64,000 bases of DNA from DATAAZ01 sp036259875 (GCA_036259875.1 DATAAZ010000073.1:1-64000), one strand, 5' to 3'. Positions 7,914 through 16,785 are shown, counted from the first letter of the stretch. Notes: a model not told the origin generated them from the letters alone. A program made the numbers and translations.

Positions 7914-8857
7914 GGGCGCTCGTGTTCCACGGGCCGGGCGACGTGCGGCTCGAGGACGTCCCGCGCCCCGAGCCCGGGCCCGGCGACGTGCTCGTCCACG
8001 TCGAGGTCGCGCTTACGGACGGCACCGACGCGAAAGCGTACCGCCGGGGCCACCCCGTACTGCTCGGGCGCCCGCCCAGCCCCTTCGGCCACGAATTCGC
8101 GGGAGTCGACGCGGCGACGGGCCGCCGGGTCGTCGCGCCGAACTCGGCGCCGTGCGGCGCCTGCGCGCCTTGCAGCCGAGGCGATGAGACGCTCTGCGAA
8201 AACCTCTTCCCGCTCCTGAACGGCGCCTACGCGGAGTTCGTCCTTATCCCCGAACGGATCGCCTCGCGCAACCTCCTCCCCGTCCCCGATCGCCTTCCTG
8301 CCGAGATCGCTGCGATGGTCGAGCCGCTCGCGTGCTGTCTCCACGGCATCGAACGCGCGGAGATTGAGCCGGGTCAAATGGTCGCCGTCCTCGGCGTCGG
8401 GCCGATCGGACTCATGCTGTGCGCTGCCGCTCGAGACGCAGGCGGGCACGTCATCGCCGTCGGTGGCCGCGCCGAGCGCCGGGAGCTAGCCGCGGCCTTC
8501 GGGGCCGAGCCAGGCGACGGACGCGGCGCGGACGTCGTGATCGAGGCCGCCGGCACCGAGGCCGCCTGGCGGGAAGCGACCGAGCTCGTCCGCCCCGGCG
8601 GCACCGTGCTCTTCTTCGGCGGCCTCCCGCGGGGAGCGGCCGTGCCGGTCAATGCATACCGGCTCCACTACGAGGAGCTGACGCTTCGCGGCGCGTTTCA
8701 CCACGCCCCGCGTCACGTCCGCGCCGCTCTTGCCTTCCTCGCGAGCGGTGCCGTCCCGTGGGAGCGCCTCGTCACGCACCGGGTCGGCCTCGAGGGCGTC
8801 GTTCCGCTCCTCGAGAACCCGCCCCGCGACCTCTTGAAGGCGGCGGTGATTCCCTAA
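7910..8857 (+). CDS. MDR family dehydrogenase lacking the usual catalytic cysteine
   Basis: Length 315 aa, GTG start overlapping the stop of the previous MDR gene. It has GHEFAG, a four-Cys loop (CGACAPC...TLC), the cofactor loop AVLGVGPIGLMLC and the late DVVIEAAG segment. At the position of the catalytic zinc Cys, normally C-G-T/S-D, the sequence is D-G-T-D (ALTDGTDAKAY). Asp could still hold zinc or the enzyme may be altered. The tandem arrangement with 7074-7913 suggests two oxidoreductases for one pathway or a heteromeric pair; neither substrate can be named. Confidence 0.85.
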   Translation: MRALVFHGPGDVRLEDVPRPEPGPGDVLVHVEVALTDGTDAKAYRRGHPVLLGRPPSPFGHEFAGVDAATGRRVVAPNSAPCGACAPCSRGDETLCENLFPLLNGAYAEFVLIPERIASRNLLPVPDRLPAEIAAMVEPLACCLHGIERAEIEPGQMVAVLGVGPIGLMLCAAARDAGGHVIAVGGRAERRELAAAFGAEPGDGRGADVVIEAAGTEAAWREATELVRPGGTVLFFGGLPRGAAVPVNAYRLHYEELTLRGAFHHAPRHVRAALAFLASGAVPWERLVTHRVGLEGVVPLLENPPRDLLKAAVIP

Positions 8858-8906
8858 CGGCAACACGGGTACGATCATCCGGCACCCCGGGAGTGAGGAG
8901 GATCAG

Positions 8907-9638
8907 TTGGCCGGTCTCATGAGCCGAACGTCCACGGTCGTCAAGGCCTGGATCAACAAGCTGCTCGGCCAGGCGGAGGACCCGTCCGTCACGCTCGACT
9001 ACTCGTACGAGCGCCAGCGTGAGCAGCTCCAGAAGGTCAAGCGCGGCGTCGCCGACGTAGTTACCGCGAAGAAGCGCCTCGAGCTGCAGACACAGAAGCT
9101 CGAGCAGGAGGTCGTGAAGCTCGACGGCCAGGCGCGGCAAGCGCTTGCCGCCGGCCGAGAGGATCTCGCCCGCACGGCGCTCGAGCGAAAGACGCTCGTG
9201 CAGCAGCAGCTCCAGTCGCTCGACCAGCAGGCGGTTGACCTGGAGCGCCAGCAGGAGAAGCTCGTCGAGGCCGAGCGGCGCCTCGCCACGAAGGTCGAGG
9301 CCTTCCGCAGCCAGAAGGAGGTCATCAAGGCGCAGTACTCCGCCGCCGAGGCTTCGGTGCGGATCGGCGAGGCGGCGAGCGGGATCGGCGAGGAGATGGC
9401 GGACACGGGGCTTGCGATCGAGCGGGCGCAGGACAAAACAGAGCAGATGCAGGCTCGTGCGGCCGCCGTCGAGGAGCTCACGGCCGCCGGGACGCTCGAG
9501 GACTTCACGGCGATCGGGGGGAGCGACCTCGACCGCGAGCTCGCGCAGATCGGGGCGGGGCGACAGGTCGACGACGAGCTCGAGCGGCTCAAGCGCGAGG
9601 TCGGCGCCGGCGAGGAACGGAAGGAGATCGAGCGGTGA
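8907..9638 (+). CDS. pspA: PspA/IM30 (phage-shock/Vipp1) family protein
   Basis: Length 243 aa, almost entirely charged helix: long coiled-coil from about residue 30 to 180 with repeated LEQE/LERQQEKL patterns, as in the membrane-binding ESCRT-III-like PspA family. It begins with an amphipathic STVVKAWINKLLG helix, suited to membrane contact. The TTG at 8907 follows AGGAGG with five bases spacing; an ATG four codons later is the alternative. It overlaps pspAA by four bases. Expected role: membrane damage sensing and repair. Confidence 0.92.
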   Translation: MAGLMSRTSTVVKAWINKLLGQAEDPSVTLDYSYERQREQLQKVKRGVADVVTAKKRLELQTQKLEQEVVKLDGQARQALAAGREDLARTALERKTLVQQQLQSLDQQAVDLERQQEKLVEAERRLATKVEAFRSQKEVIKAQYSAAEASVRIGEAASGIGEEMADTGLAIERAQDKTEQMQARAAAVEELTAAGTLEDFTAIGGSDLDRELAQIGAGRQVDDELERLKREVGAGEERKEIER

Positions 9639-9928
9639 TCGTGCGCCTGATGGGCGAGGGGCAGTACCGGATCGACGACGATCTGCGCGAGCGGCTGAAC
9701 GAGCTCGACGACCGCGCCGGCGCGGCTCTCGAGGCGAACGACGAGATCGAGCTCGACAAGACGCTGGACGAAATGTTCGAGCTCGTGCGGCGCGAAGGCG
9801 AGAAGCTCCCCGATGACGACCTCTCCACCTCGGACGCCGTCATCCCGCCGAGCGACCTGACGCTCGAAGAGAGCCGCCAGCTCATGGCGGAGGCGGGGTT
9901 CATCCCCGACCTGCCGGCCGCACGCTAG
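9635..9928 (+). CDS. pspAA: PspA-associated protein PspAA (97 aa)
   Basis: Starts with GTG in the GTGA overlap with pspA. The sequence shows MIVRLMGEGQYRID, an acidic helix-rich middle (ALEANDEIELDKTLDEMFELVRREG) and the tail PPSDLTLEESRQLMAEAGFIP. This is the PspAA domain usually encoded right after PspA in actinobacteria and archaea. Its biochemical role is not established. It converges with the CapA-like gene, 47 bases away. Confidence 0.88.
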   Translation: MIVRLMGEGQYRIDDDLRERLNELDDRAGAALEANDEIELDKTLDEMFELVRREGEKLPDDDLSTSDAVIPPSDLTLEESRQLMAEAGFIPDLPAAR

Positions 9929-9975
9929 CCGTACCCGTTCAGGCAGGTCGGCGCGGAGCCCGCTGCGGTCGGCCT

Positions 9976-11163
9976 CTACCGCGCGCTCTTCGCGGGTCTG
10001 AGGATTCGGCCGTCCCGCGTGACTCGCGCCCCGCGCCGGTGGAAATCCTCGCGCGACAGCCGGCGGACGATCCCGTGCGCCTCCTCGGCCTCGTCGAGCA
10101 CGGGGATGCCCGGCTTGACGAGGCGGATGGGAACGAGCCGGCCTCGCACCCAGCGGCCGTCGCCGCGCAACGTGACGCGGAGGATGCCGCTCACGCGCGC
10201 CGGCCCAGCCGTCGCGAGGCTCCTGTAGCCGGCGAAGTTCCCGAGGCTGTAGGCGATCAGGCGCCGCCGGTACCACTCCATCCCGCGCAGCACGTGCGGC
10301 CCGTGACCGACGACGAGGTCGGCGCCCGCCTCGACGGCAGCGTGCGCGAAGGCGACGACGTCCCCGCGGCTCTCGCCCAGGAAGACCTCGTCGCCCCGTT
10401 GGACGTGCTCCGAGCCGGGGCCTTCCGCGCCTGCGTGCATCGTGACGACGACGACGTCCGCGCGGGCGGCCGCGTCGAGGACGCGCTTCGTGACGTCGAG
10501 CGGGCTTCGCAGGTCCCAGCCGGCGTGGCCCGGCGCAAAGCCGAGCACGGCGACCCGGACGCCGCCGACTCGGTTCACGGGCGGCCGCTCGCCGTAGCCG
10601 GCTCCTCCCAGCCGCGCCGCGCGGAGCGCGGCAACGGTTTCCGCCCGGCCTTGCGCGCCGAAGTCGCCGCTGTGGTTGTTCGCGAGGGTGAGGACCGTGA
10701 AGCCGGCACGCCGGAGGACGCGTGCGTAATGCGGCGGCGCGCGGAAGGCAAAGCAGTTCGTCGAGCGCCGCCGCTCGCACTTCGACTCTCCGCCGGTCGT
10801 CAGGGCGCCCTCGAGGTTCCCGATCACGACCTCGCCCCGGAGCGCGGCGCGCACGTTCGCGAAGAGGGGCGGCGCTGTTCCGGCCGGGTCGTTGACGGCG
10901 ATGTCGCCCGTCGCGACAATCGTCACCCGTGCGCGCGCGAGGGCCGCGGACGGGCGCCACGCGTTTGCGTCGGGCGAGCCACGCGAGCGGCGCTCAACGG
11001 GTCGCGCGCCGCGATCGTCGTGGGCGAGCGCGAACCCGACGACCGCCGCGGGTAGACCGACCACGACGGCCAACGCCGCGAGGCGCCGTCGCCGGATCGC
11101 GCGGCGGCGCGCCTCGCGCCGCGCGCGCAGAGCGTCCGAGGAGTGCCGCGGCGCGGGGGTCAC
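9976..11163 (-). CDS. CapA/PGA-synthesis family metallophosphatase-like protein
   Basis: Length 395 aa, GTG start. A basic N-terminus is followed by one hydrophobic segment at about residues 28-47 (LAALAVVVGLPAAVVGFALA), giving a membrane-anchored or exported topology. The catalytic-like domain has VATGDIAVND, VIGNLEGALT, LANNHSGDFGAQG, VTMHAGAEG, VVGHGPHVLRGMEWY and YSLGNFAG, which are the ordered motifs of the CapA (PGA_cap) calcineurin-like family. Family members act on capsule or cell-surface polymers. It lies between PspA/PspAA and PspAB, so a cell-envelope role fits, but the polymer is unknown. Confidence 0.88.
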   Translation of the reverse strand: MTPAPRHSSDALRARREARRRAIRRRRLAALAVVVGLPAAVVGFALAHDDRGARPVERRSRGSPDANAWRPSAALARARVTIVATGDIAVNDPAGTAPPLFANVRAALRGEVVIGNLEGALTTGGESKCERRRSTNCFAFRAPPHYARVLRRAGFTVLTLANNHSGDFGAQGRAETVAALRAARLGGAGYGERPPVNRVGGVRVAVLGFAPGHAGWDLRSPLDVTKRVLDAAARADVVVVTMHAGAEGPGSEHVQRGDEVFLGESRGDVVAFAHAAVEAGADLVVGHGPHVLRGMEWYRRRLIAYSLGNFAGYRSLATAGPARVSGILRVTLRGDGRWVRGRLVPIRLVKPGIPVLDEAEEAHGIVRRLSREDFHRRGARVTRDGRILRPAKSAR

Positions 11164-11184
11164 GAGGCGAATGTAGACGCGGCG

Positions 11185-11757
11185 TCAGTCGAGCGGCGCG
11201 TCGAAGAGCCCGAGCCAGCGCTCGAGCTCCGGCTCGATCGGAAGCTCGCCGTCGAGCTCGTTCTTCAAGCGAAGCTCCTCGGCGTTGTCGCGCTTCTGGT
11301 CCTCGTCGAGCGGCACGAACGGCCAGAACTTGCCACGCTTGTAGCCGTACACGAGGTGGATGGGACGCTCGCGTCCTTCGAACCTGAAGATCGCGGCGAG
11401 AAGCTGTGCGCCGAAGCCGCGCGCCTCGAGCTCGGAGCTCACGAGGTGGACCGAGGTAACGAGGTCCTCGAAATCGGGGTCGCGGACGACGAGCCACTGG
11501 AAGCCGTACGTGTCCGAACGCCGGCGCACCTCCGACCCCGAGCTCTCCGCTGCGACGCCGAGCAGCTCGTCGATCTCCTGCTCGGCGCGCGCGAACTCGC
11601 CGGCCGAGAGCGGCTTGAAGACGACCGCGGCGACTCCGGCGGACCGCAGGCCGAGCTCGGCCTCGAGCGTTACCTGCGCGGACGAGAGCGCGAACAGCGT
11701 CTCGAGCTTTGGCCCCGTGAGCTTCTTGCGGCCGAAGAGGATGTCACCGAGACCCAC
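11185..11757 (-). CDS. pspAB: PspA-associated protein PspAB (190 aa)
   Basis: GTG start. The opening MGLGDILFGRKKL, the LETLFALSSAQVTLEAELGL strand-helix and the GVAAVVFKPL segment match the PspAB domain found near PspA in actinobacteria. The remainder (YGFQWLVVRDPDFEDLVTSVHLVSSELEARGFGAQLL and YGYKRGKFWPFVP) is a conserved alpha/beta fold with no catalytic motif. It is the third Psp-linked gene in the locus but sits on the opposite strand, separated from pspA-pspAA by the CapA-like gene. The family name is from memory of the N-terminal signature. Confidence 0.75.
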   Translation of the reverse strand: MGLGDILFGRKKLTGPKLETLFALSSAQVTLEAELGLRSAGVAAVVFKPLSAGEFARAEQEIDELLGVAAESSGSEVRRRSDTYGFQWLVVRDPDFEDLVTSVHLVSSELEARGFGAQLLAAIFRFEGRERPIHLVYGYKRGKFWPFVPLDEDQKRDNAEELRLKNELDGELPIEPELERWLGLFDAPLD

Positions 11758-11788
11758 GCGGCGAGACTACCCGACCGCTCGAGCGCTT

Positions 11789-12478
11789 CTAGCGGCCGGA
11801 ATGCGCCTCACGGCGGGGAACGAGCGGGGCGGCAACGCAGGTCCAGGCCGCCGCGATGCACCAGCCGGCGACGACGTCCGACGGGTAATGAGAGCGGAAG
11901 TAGACGAGCGCGGCGCCGTACAGAGCGACGAAGACGATGCCCCCCGTTACAACGAGCCAGCGCCACCGCGTGCGCCAAGCGACGAGTGCGAGGACGCCCG
12001 CGACGGCGAGCGAGCCCGCTGCATGCCCGCTCGGGAAGTAGCCCTGGTGGCCGGCAATGAGCGCCGGGCGCTCGAAAGCGGGTTCGAGCGCCACGACGGT
12101 CGCGATCGTCGCGCCGACGACGGCCGTGGAGAGCAGTGCCGCCCGCGGTCGGCGGAGCGCCACAAGCACAGCAATAAGGAGCACTGCGAAGACGAGTCCG
12201 CGGTACTCGCCACCGATCGCCATGAACACGTCGAGTGTCGACCGGAGAGGCTCGCCGTACCGATCCGGCCCGAGAAAGGCGAGCACCGCGCCGTCCCACA
12301 ACGGTGGTCGACCGTCGCGGATACGTACGGCGAGCGCCGTCAGGACGAGAACCGATGCCGCGAATCCCACGAGCGCGATCGACGGTCGAAGCGCTGATAC
12401 GCGACGCAGCCTCTCGCCGCGGCTGAGCCGTCCTGCGCCCCGAGACGTCCCCGTGCGCCGGAGCCTGCGTGCTCGCAT
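11789..12478 (-). CDS. PAP2-family membrane phosphatase
   Basis: Length 229 aa from the ATG at 12478; a TTG at 12496 is in frame. Several hydrophobic segments surround the phosphatase motifs: a degenerate first motif (EPAFERP where K-x6-RP is usual), PSGHA (motif 2) and SHYPSDVVAGW (motif 3). The missing Lys of motif 1 is unusual, but Arg-Pro is kept. PAP2 enzymes dephosphorylate lipid phosphates, including undecaprenyl pyrophosphate. Its position beside a flippase gene would suit recycling of the lipid carrier, which is an inference. Confidence 0.87.
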   Translation of the reverse strand: MRARRLRRTGTSRGAGRLSRGERLRRVSALRPSIALVGFAASVLVLTALAVRIRDGRPPLWDGAVLAFLGPDRYGEPLRSTLDVFMAIGGEYRGLVFAVLLIAVLVALRRPRAALLSTAVVGATIATVVALEPAFERPALIAGHQGYFPSGHAAGSLAVAGVLALVAWRTRWRWLVVTGGIVFVALYGAALVYFRSHYPSDVVAGWCIAAAWTCVAAPLVPRREAHSGR

Positions 12479-12542
12479 GGATGAGAACGCGAACAACGTG
12501 TTCTACAGTCGGTTCATGGCGGCGATGACGAAGGGGTCGGAC

Positions 12543-14033
12543 ATGCTGCGGAGGCTCGTTGCTCGCCCTTCTGAGCTGGCGATGCGCGTCGGCTTCAACG
12601 GAATCGCGCAGATCGCGCCGATCATCGTCGTGTTCGCGCTGACGCCGTTGCTCCTCCAGCGACTCGGCCTCGATCGGTTCGGAGTCTGGTCGCTCGCACT
12701 CATCATCTTGAGCACGCTAATCCTCCTGGACGGCGGGGTGTCCGCCTCGCTTGCGCGCTTCTTTGCGATCGACGCTGCACGCGGAGACCGCGCGAACAGT
12801 GGCCGCCTTCTCGTTGGCTCGTTCGTCCTGTTCACCGCGCTCGGGCTCGTGGTCTCACTGGCGGCGTTTCCGATCGCGCCGATTGCGGTCGCTTACCTCA
12901 ACGTGCCTTCCGAGCTTGACGGGGAGGCGGTTTCGGCGCTGCGATGGCTGCCGGCTCTCGCGGCGCTCGCGCTCATGGCTTACTCGGCGGCGGCGTTGCT
13001 CCAGGGAAACGGGCAATTCCGCGCGCTCGCCGCCAGCACGGTTGCGTCGTCGGGGATGTTCGCGGTCGCAATCGTCTTCCTCGTGGAGCCGGGTGGTCAT
13101 ATTCACGCGCTCCTGATCGCGACCGCCGTGCGCTACCTCGCCCTGATGTTCGGGAGCTTGGCCCTCGGTGCGAGAAACGTGTCGATCCGATGGCCGCTTT
13201 TCCCGTCTCGGGTCATCCAACGGGAACTGTGGCGCTATTCGTCCCGCATGCAGCTTTCGGCGGTTACGGGCTTCGTCAACGTTCAGATGGACGCCGTCGT
13301 AATTGCCGCCGTGCTCCCCGTGAGGTACGTCGGCCTGTACAGCATTGGGCTTCAGGCGGCGTCCGCCGTCCGCAGCGTTCCGTTGTACGTATTCGCACCG
13401 GTATTGACGCTGCTGACGAGGACGTTCCGACGCGAGGGCCCAAGGGGAGCCGCGCGCGAGTTCGAGGGCTTGGAGCGGAGATGGTTGCCCGCCGTTCTCG
13501 GCTTCGGGGTCATCGCCGTCGCGGCGATCGGCTTCAGCGTGCCCGTCTGGCTTGGCGACGCTTACGTGTTGAGCGGTGTAACCGCTGCGATCCTCCTCGC
13601 GGGGTACGTGGCGCACGTCAGCCTGACGGGGATGCGAACGTGCTATGTGCGCGCTGTCGGAAGCCCCGGACTTGAAACGCGCTATTCCCTCGTCTGGACA
13701 ATCGGCAATGCCCTCTTCACGATTCCGGCGGCGCTTCTCGCGGGGCTCGTCGGAGTCGTCGGGGTGACCGCGATCACAGGCGTGATCGCGTCTGTCTACT
13801 TCGTCGATCTATGTCGCCGTCGGGAGGGCCTTCCCGTCATCGTGCCGGGAAGGCGCTGGTGGGGACTCGCCACGGTCGCTGCGACCGTAACGATCATCGG
13901 AGAGCTACTCGTCGTGCAAACAGACCTTCACGGATTCGGAGCGCTCGCGCTGACGGGGTTACCCGCGATCGTCGGCTTGCTGGTCTTCGCCGTGATTCGC
14001 CGGCACACGCTCACCGCGAGGCTTGCGTCGTGA
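12543..14033 (+). CDS. Polysaccharide flippase (Wzx/MATE-like, MOP superfamily)
   Basis: About 496 aa with some 12-14 hydrophobic segments spread along the whole length (for example IVVFALTPLLLQRLG, SFVLFTALGLVVSLAAF and ATVAATVTIIGELLVV) and short charged loops. The opening (RVGFNGIAQIAPIIVVFALTPLLLQRLGLDRFGVWSLAL) is typical of polysaccharide biosynthesis exporters. It would flip lipid-linked repeat units across the membrane. The ATG at 12543 follows AAGGGG with suitable spacing; ATGs at 12480 and 12516 are in frame. It is divergent from the PAP2 gene and starts the first glycan block. Confidence 0.88.
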   Translation: MLRRLVARPSELAMRVGFNGIAQIAPIIVVFALTPLLLQRLGLDRFGVWSLALIILSTLILLDGGVSASLARFFAIDAARGDRANSGRLLVGSFVLFTALGLVVSLAAFPIAPIAVAYLNVPSELDGEAVSALRWLPALAALALMAYSAAALLQGNGQFRALAASTVASSGMFAVAIVFLVEPGGHIHALLIATAVRYLALMFGSLALGARNVSIRWPLFPSRVIQRELWRYSSRMQLSAVTGFVNVQMDAVVIAAVLPVRYVGLYSIGLQAASAVRSVPLYVFAPVLTLLTRTFRREGPRGAAREFEGLERRWLPAVLGFGVIAVAAIGFSVPVWLGDAYVLSGVTAAILLAGYVAHVSLTGMRTCYVRAVGSPGLETRYSLVWTIGNALFTIPAALLAGLVGVVGVTAITGVIASVYFVDLCRRREGLPVIVPGRRWWGLATVAATVTIIGELLVVQTDLHGFGALALTGLPAIVGLLVFAVIRRHTLTARLAS

Positions 14034-14049
14034 ATCCCTCGAGCGAACA

Positions 14050-15225
14050 TCATGCCCGAGCGCGATCCGGGAGCTCACGAAGGAACGCATCGAGCGGATC
14101 CAGCGTCTTCTCCCACGTCAACCGCTGCGCCTGTGCGTACGACTCGTCACTGACTCGCTGCCATTCCTCACGCCTACTCAGCGACTCGATGATGTCGGTG
14201 AATGTCGTCTCGTCGTACGGAACAGATCCTTGGAGAAGCTCCAAGTGACGACGCCACGCCGGAACGAGAACGGGCAATCCATACGCGATGTAGTCCAAGT
14301 GTTTCGCAGAGAAGCCCTCACGGCGGATCTCGTCCTTCGTACACGTGATGAGCCCAAATTGGTACTGCTCGAGGACCGTCGCTGGTGCCCATCCCAAGTA
14401 GTTCAATCCGAGGGACGGATCGGGTGGCGGTCCGCCGTAGACGTCGATGTGAGGGTAGAGCTTTGAGAGGCGGGAAAGAAGTGGGAGATTGATGTATCGT
14501 GACGTTAGCGACCCAATGTACGCGACTCGCGGCGGGTCGGCGAACTTTGCGCGTTCAGTCGCCGGGACACAACCCCAGTTCAACTGGCGCAAGTTGTGAG
14601 TGCTGATTTCATAATGCTGAACGGCGTAGCGGGCATACGATTCCCATGAGAACGAGAGTACGTCCACGCTTTCGAGAAGCTGCTTCTCCCACTGTCGAAG
14701 CCTGCGGCGCTGACGTTCCGTCAACCGCCCCTCGAACCACAGCTCATCCGCCCATGGTTGCGGACAGTCATAGAACGTACGTGCAGTCGTCGGGACCGTC
14801 AGTAACTCCGCGTCGTGGGGAGTTGCCGAGATGATGAGGTCGAAATCGTCGAGCGGGAGCGACGAGCCGAGGACGCTGCGTCTCAACCGGCAATCGGCCC
14901 GGAGCAAGTAGTACGAGAGATGCCGTCTCCCGAAGTTCCACCGGCGCGTGAACAGGCGGGACGCCGCTTCCGCTGCGTAGAGGGCAAAGAGCTTTGGACG
15001 TAAACGAGGAAGCTTGTTTTTGAGTGACTTCGAATTTGTCGAGGCGCGACTCAGGTAGTACGTGTTGGCCACGTGCACCTCATGGCCGCGCCGCCGCAAA
15101 AACCGCTCCAGCTCGACAGGCCGCCACCCGTTCGCGTACCCGTCGAGCTGGCAAACGAGCAGGATGCGCTTCGAGCCCTTGCTCACTTGCTCGTCTCGAG
15201 CCTGGTGCTCTTCAGCATGGCGCAC
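14050..15225 (-). CDS. Glycosyltransferase (GT-B fold, GT1/GT4-like)
   Basis: Length 391 aa, GTG start. N-terminal half: ILLVCQLDGYANGWRPVELERFLRRRGHEVHV. The C-terminal nucleotide-sugar half has RVAYIGSLTSRYINLPLLSRL, DVYGGPP, then FSAKHLDYIAYGLPVLVP, in which an Asp sits at the position normally held by the family's second conserved Glu. The codon choice is clearly more A/T-rich than the flanking genes, suggesting foreign origin. It converges on the flippase gene with a 16-base gap. The donor and acceptor sugars are unknown. Confidence 0.78.
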   Translation of the reverse strand: MRHAEEHQARDEQVSKGSKRILLVCQLDGYANGWRPVELERFLRRRGHEVHVANTYYLSRASTNSKSLKNKLPRLRPKLFALYAAEAASRLFTRRWNFGRRHLSYYLLRADCRLRRSVLGSSLPLDDFDLIISATPHDAELLTVPTTARTFYDCPQPWADELWFEGRLTERQRRRLRQWEKQLLESVDVLSFSWESYARYAVQHYEISTHNLRQLNWGCVPATERAKFADPPRVAYIGSLTSRYINLPLLSRLSKLYPHIDVYGGPPPDPSLGLNYLGWAPATVLEQYQFGLITCTKDEIRREGFSAKHLDYIAYGLPVLVPAWRRHLELLQGSVPYDETTFTDIIESLSRREEWQRVSDESYAQAQRLTWEKTLDPLDAFLRELPDRARA

Positions 15226-15417
15226 GTCGCACTAGCTCCAATCGCCGCGCCGAGCATCTTCACCGCGACGAGACCGCAGACACTCCAGAGACACCGAACC
15301 GCTCGTACGAGAGTGTTACGCAGAGACGCAATTCAAGCAAGGGCATCGAGCTACGGGGACGGTGCGACGCCCGGCTCCCAAGGCGAATATTGAGACAGTT
15401 GCAAGCGGCGAGGTAGC
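15226..15417. promoter_or_regulatory. Divergent intergenic region
   Basis: About 190 bases between the GTG of the - strand glycosyltransferase and the GTG of the O-antigen ligase-like gene. It is less G/C-rich than the coding DNA around it, so it probably contains both promoters. No operator or defined -35/-10 pair can be supported. Confidence 0.35.
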
Positions 15418-16785
15418 GTGCCCGACAGCGCCGTCACGATCGTCCTGGCCATGGCCGCAGCGTTCACGCTGCTGCTCCTGATTCCGTCGCTCCGGCAGGC
15501 CCGCGGCGCAGGTGACCTAGATATTTCGAGCGCGCTCACGCTCGGGATGGCGTGGCTTACGAGCCTGCCGATCGCTCTCGTAGCGATCACCGGAGGGTTG
15601 ACTCGCCGGCCAGATGCGTTCGGGGAGCTCGTTCCGATCTTTCCGAGCTGGTACGCCAACGCGGTCGACTTCGCCGTCTTCTTCGTCGCCGCACTGGCCG
15701 TCATTGTCGCTATGAGGCGTCTGGGGGCGGCTCGGATCCCTGTCCACGCAGCCGGCCTGCTTGCGATTCTCCTCTGGGCACTCGCCCACGTCTCGGGGCT
15801 TCAAGACGGGCGAGTTCCGGCGCTCCGTGGCAGCGTCCTGCTCGTTTGCCTCCTAGCGGCCACGGTCCTCCCCCGGGGGCGCGGCGCACCCCTCGGCGCC
15901 GGGCTCTTCGGCGTCACGCTCGCCGCAACGAGCGGCTTCCTGGCCGTCTTCCGCGAGGACGCCGCCTTCGTTGTCCCATGCGTCAACGCGTGCGAGGGCC
16001 TCGGGTTCACCGGCGTCTTCCCGAACCCCGACCTTCTCGGCGTCACCTTGGCGGTCTCGATTCCGTTCGCGTACATCGGCTTCCGGACTCGCGCCCGCTA
16101 CTGGTTCGTCCTCTACCTGGCCGGAATGGCGACTGCCACCGGAAGCCGAACGGCGATCTTGGTCTCGTTGGTCTCCATTCTCGTGTTACTCGTCGTCCGC
16201 CCGCGGGTCGACACAGAGCGGACGACGGCGGTTCGAACGGCGATCGCGGGCCTCGTGCTCGCTGGGGCGGTCGCCAGCTCCATCTATGTCGTCCGTCACG
16301 ATTGGGACCCGTCCGCGCTGACCGACAGGCCGGCTCTTTGGAATGTTGCGTCTGAGCACGTGGATGAGTCCCCGTGGTTCGGATACGGCCCGCAAAAGTG
16401 GGCCAGCCTTTTCGAGTCGGGTGAGATCCCTCGAGCCGCACAGCGCTCGACCCACAATCAATGGATGGACGTGCTGGTCGCCGCGGGTGCGGTGGGCGCC
16501 TCGGTCTTCGCCGCCATGCTCGCTGCGATGCTCTGGACGGCTGGCCGCGCCCGGGCCGGCGTGATGGTAATGCTGACGACGATCACGCTTATTGGGACGA
16601 CCGAAGGAACTTGGTCGGTCGGGACGCTCGATTTCCTCTCGTTCTCCCTTGTTGCCGCAATCCTCACGGGGGAACCCGAGCCGGAGCAACGAGCGTCGCC
16701 GCAGCGAATGACGGCACCTTTCGCCGGCGCGCCTCGCTACCCAGCTCGAGCAAATCCGGTTGCCGAGACGACCGGGTCAGCGTAG
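15418..16785 (+). CDS. O-antigen ligase/polymerase-like membrane protein (Wzy/WaaL type)
   Basis: Length 455 aa with about ten hydrophobic segments. The central region has GLGFTGVFPNPDLLGVTLAVSIPF followed by MATATGSRTAILVSLVSILVLLVV, and then a periplasmic loop with WNVASEHVDESPWFGYGPQKW...STHNQWMDVLVAAGAVG. The arrangement of membrane helices, long loop with Trp/His-rich motif and further helices is that of O-antigen ligase-domain proteins. It would polymerise repeats or transfer glycan from the lipid carrier. Its 3' end overlaps the convergent GT2 gene by nine bases. Confidence 0.82.
   Translation: MPDSAVTIVLAMAAAFTLLLLIPSLRQARGAGDLDISSALTLGMAWLTSLPIALVAITGGLTRRPDAFGELVPIFPSWYANAVDFAVFFVAALAVIVAMRRLGAARIPVHAAGLLAILLWALAHVSGLQDGRVPALRGSVLLVCLLAATVLPRGRGAPLGAGLFGVTLAATSGFLAVFREDAAFVVPCVNACEGLGFTGVFPNPDLLGVTLAVSIPFAYIGFRTRARYWFVLYLAGMATATGSRTAILVSLVSILVLLVVRPRVDTERTTAVRTAIAGLVLAGAVASSIYVVRHDWDPSALTDRPALWNVASEHVDESPWFGYGPQKWASLFESGEIPRAAQRSTHNQWMDVLVAAGAVGASVFAAMLAAMLWTAGRARAGVMVMLTTITLIGTTEGTWSVGTLDFLSFSLVAAILTGEPEPEQRASPQRMTAPFAGAPRYPARANPVAETTGSA

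Noticed and set aside
8999..10960. 653-codon - strand open frame across pspA, pspAA and capA
   Set aside because: It crosses three well-supported genes and consists of Arg-rich then Ser-rich antisense sequence.
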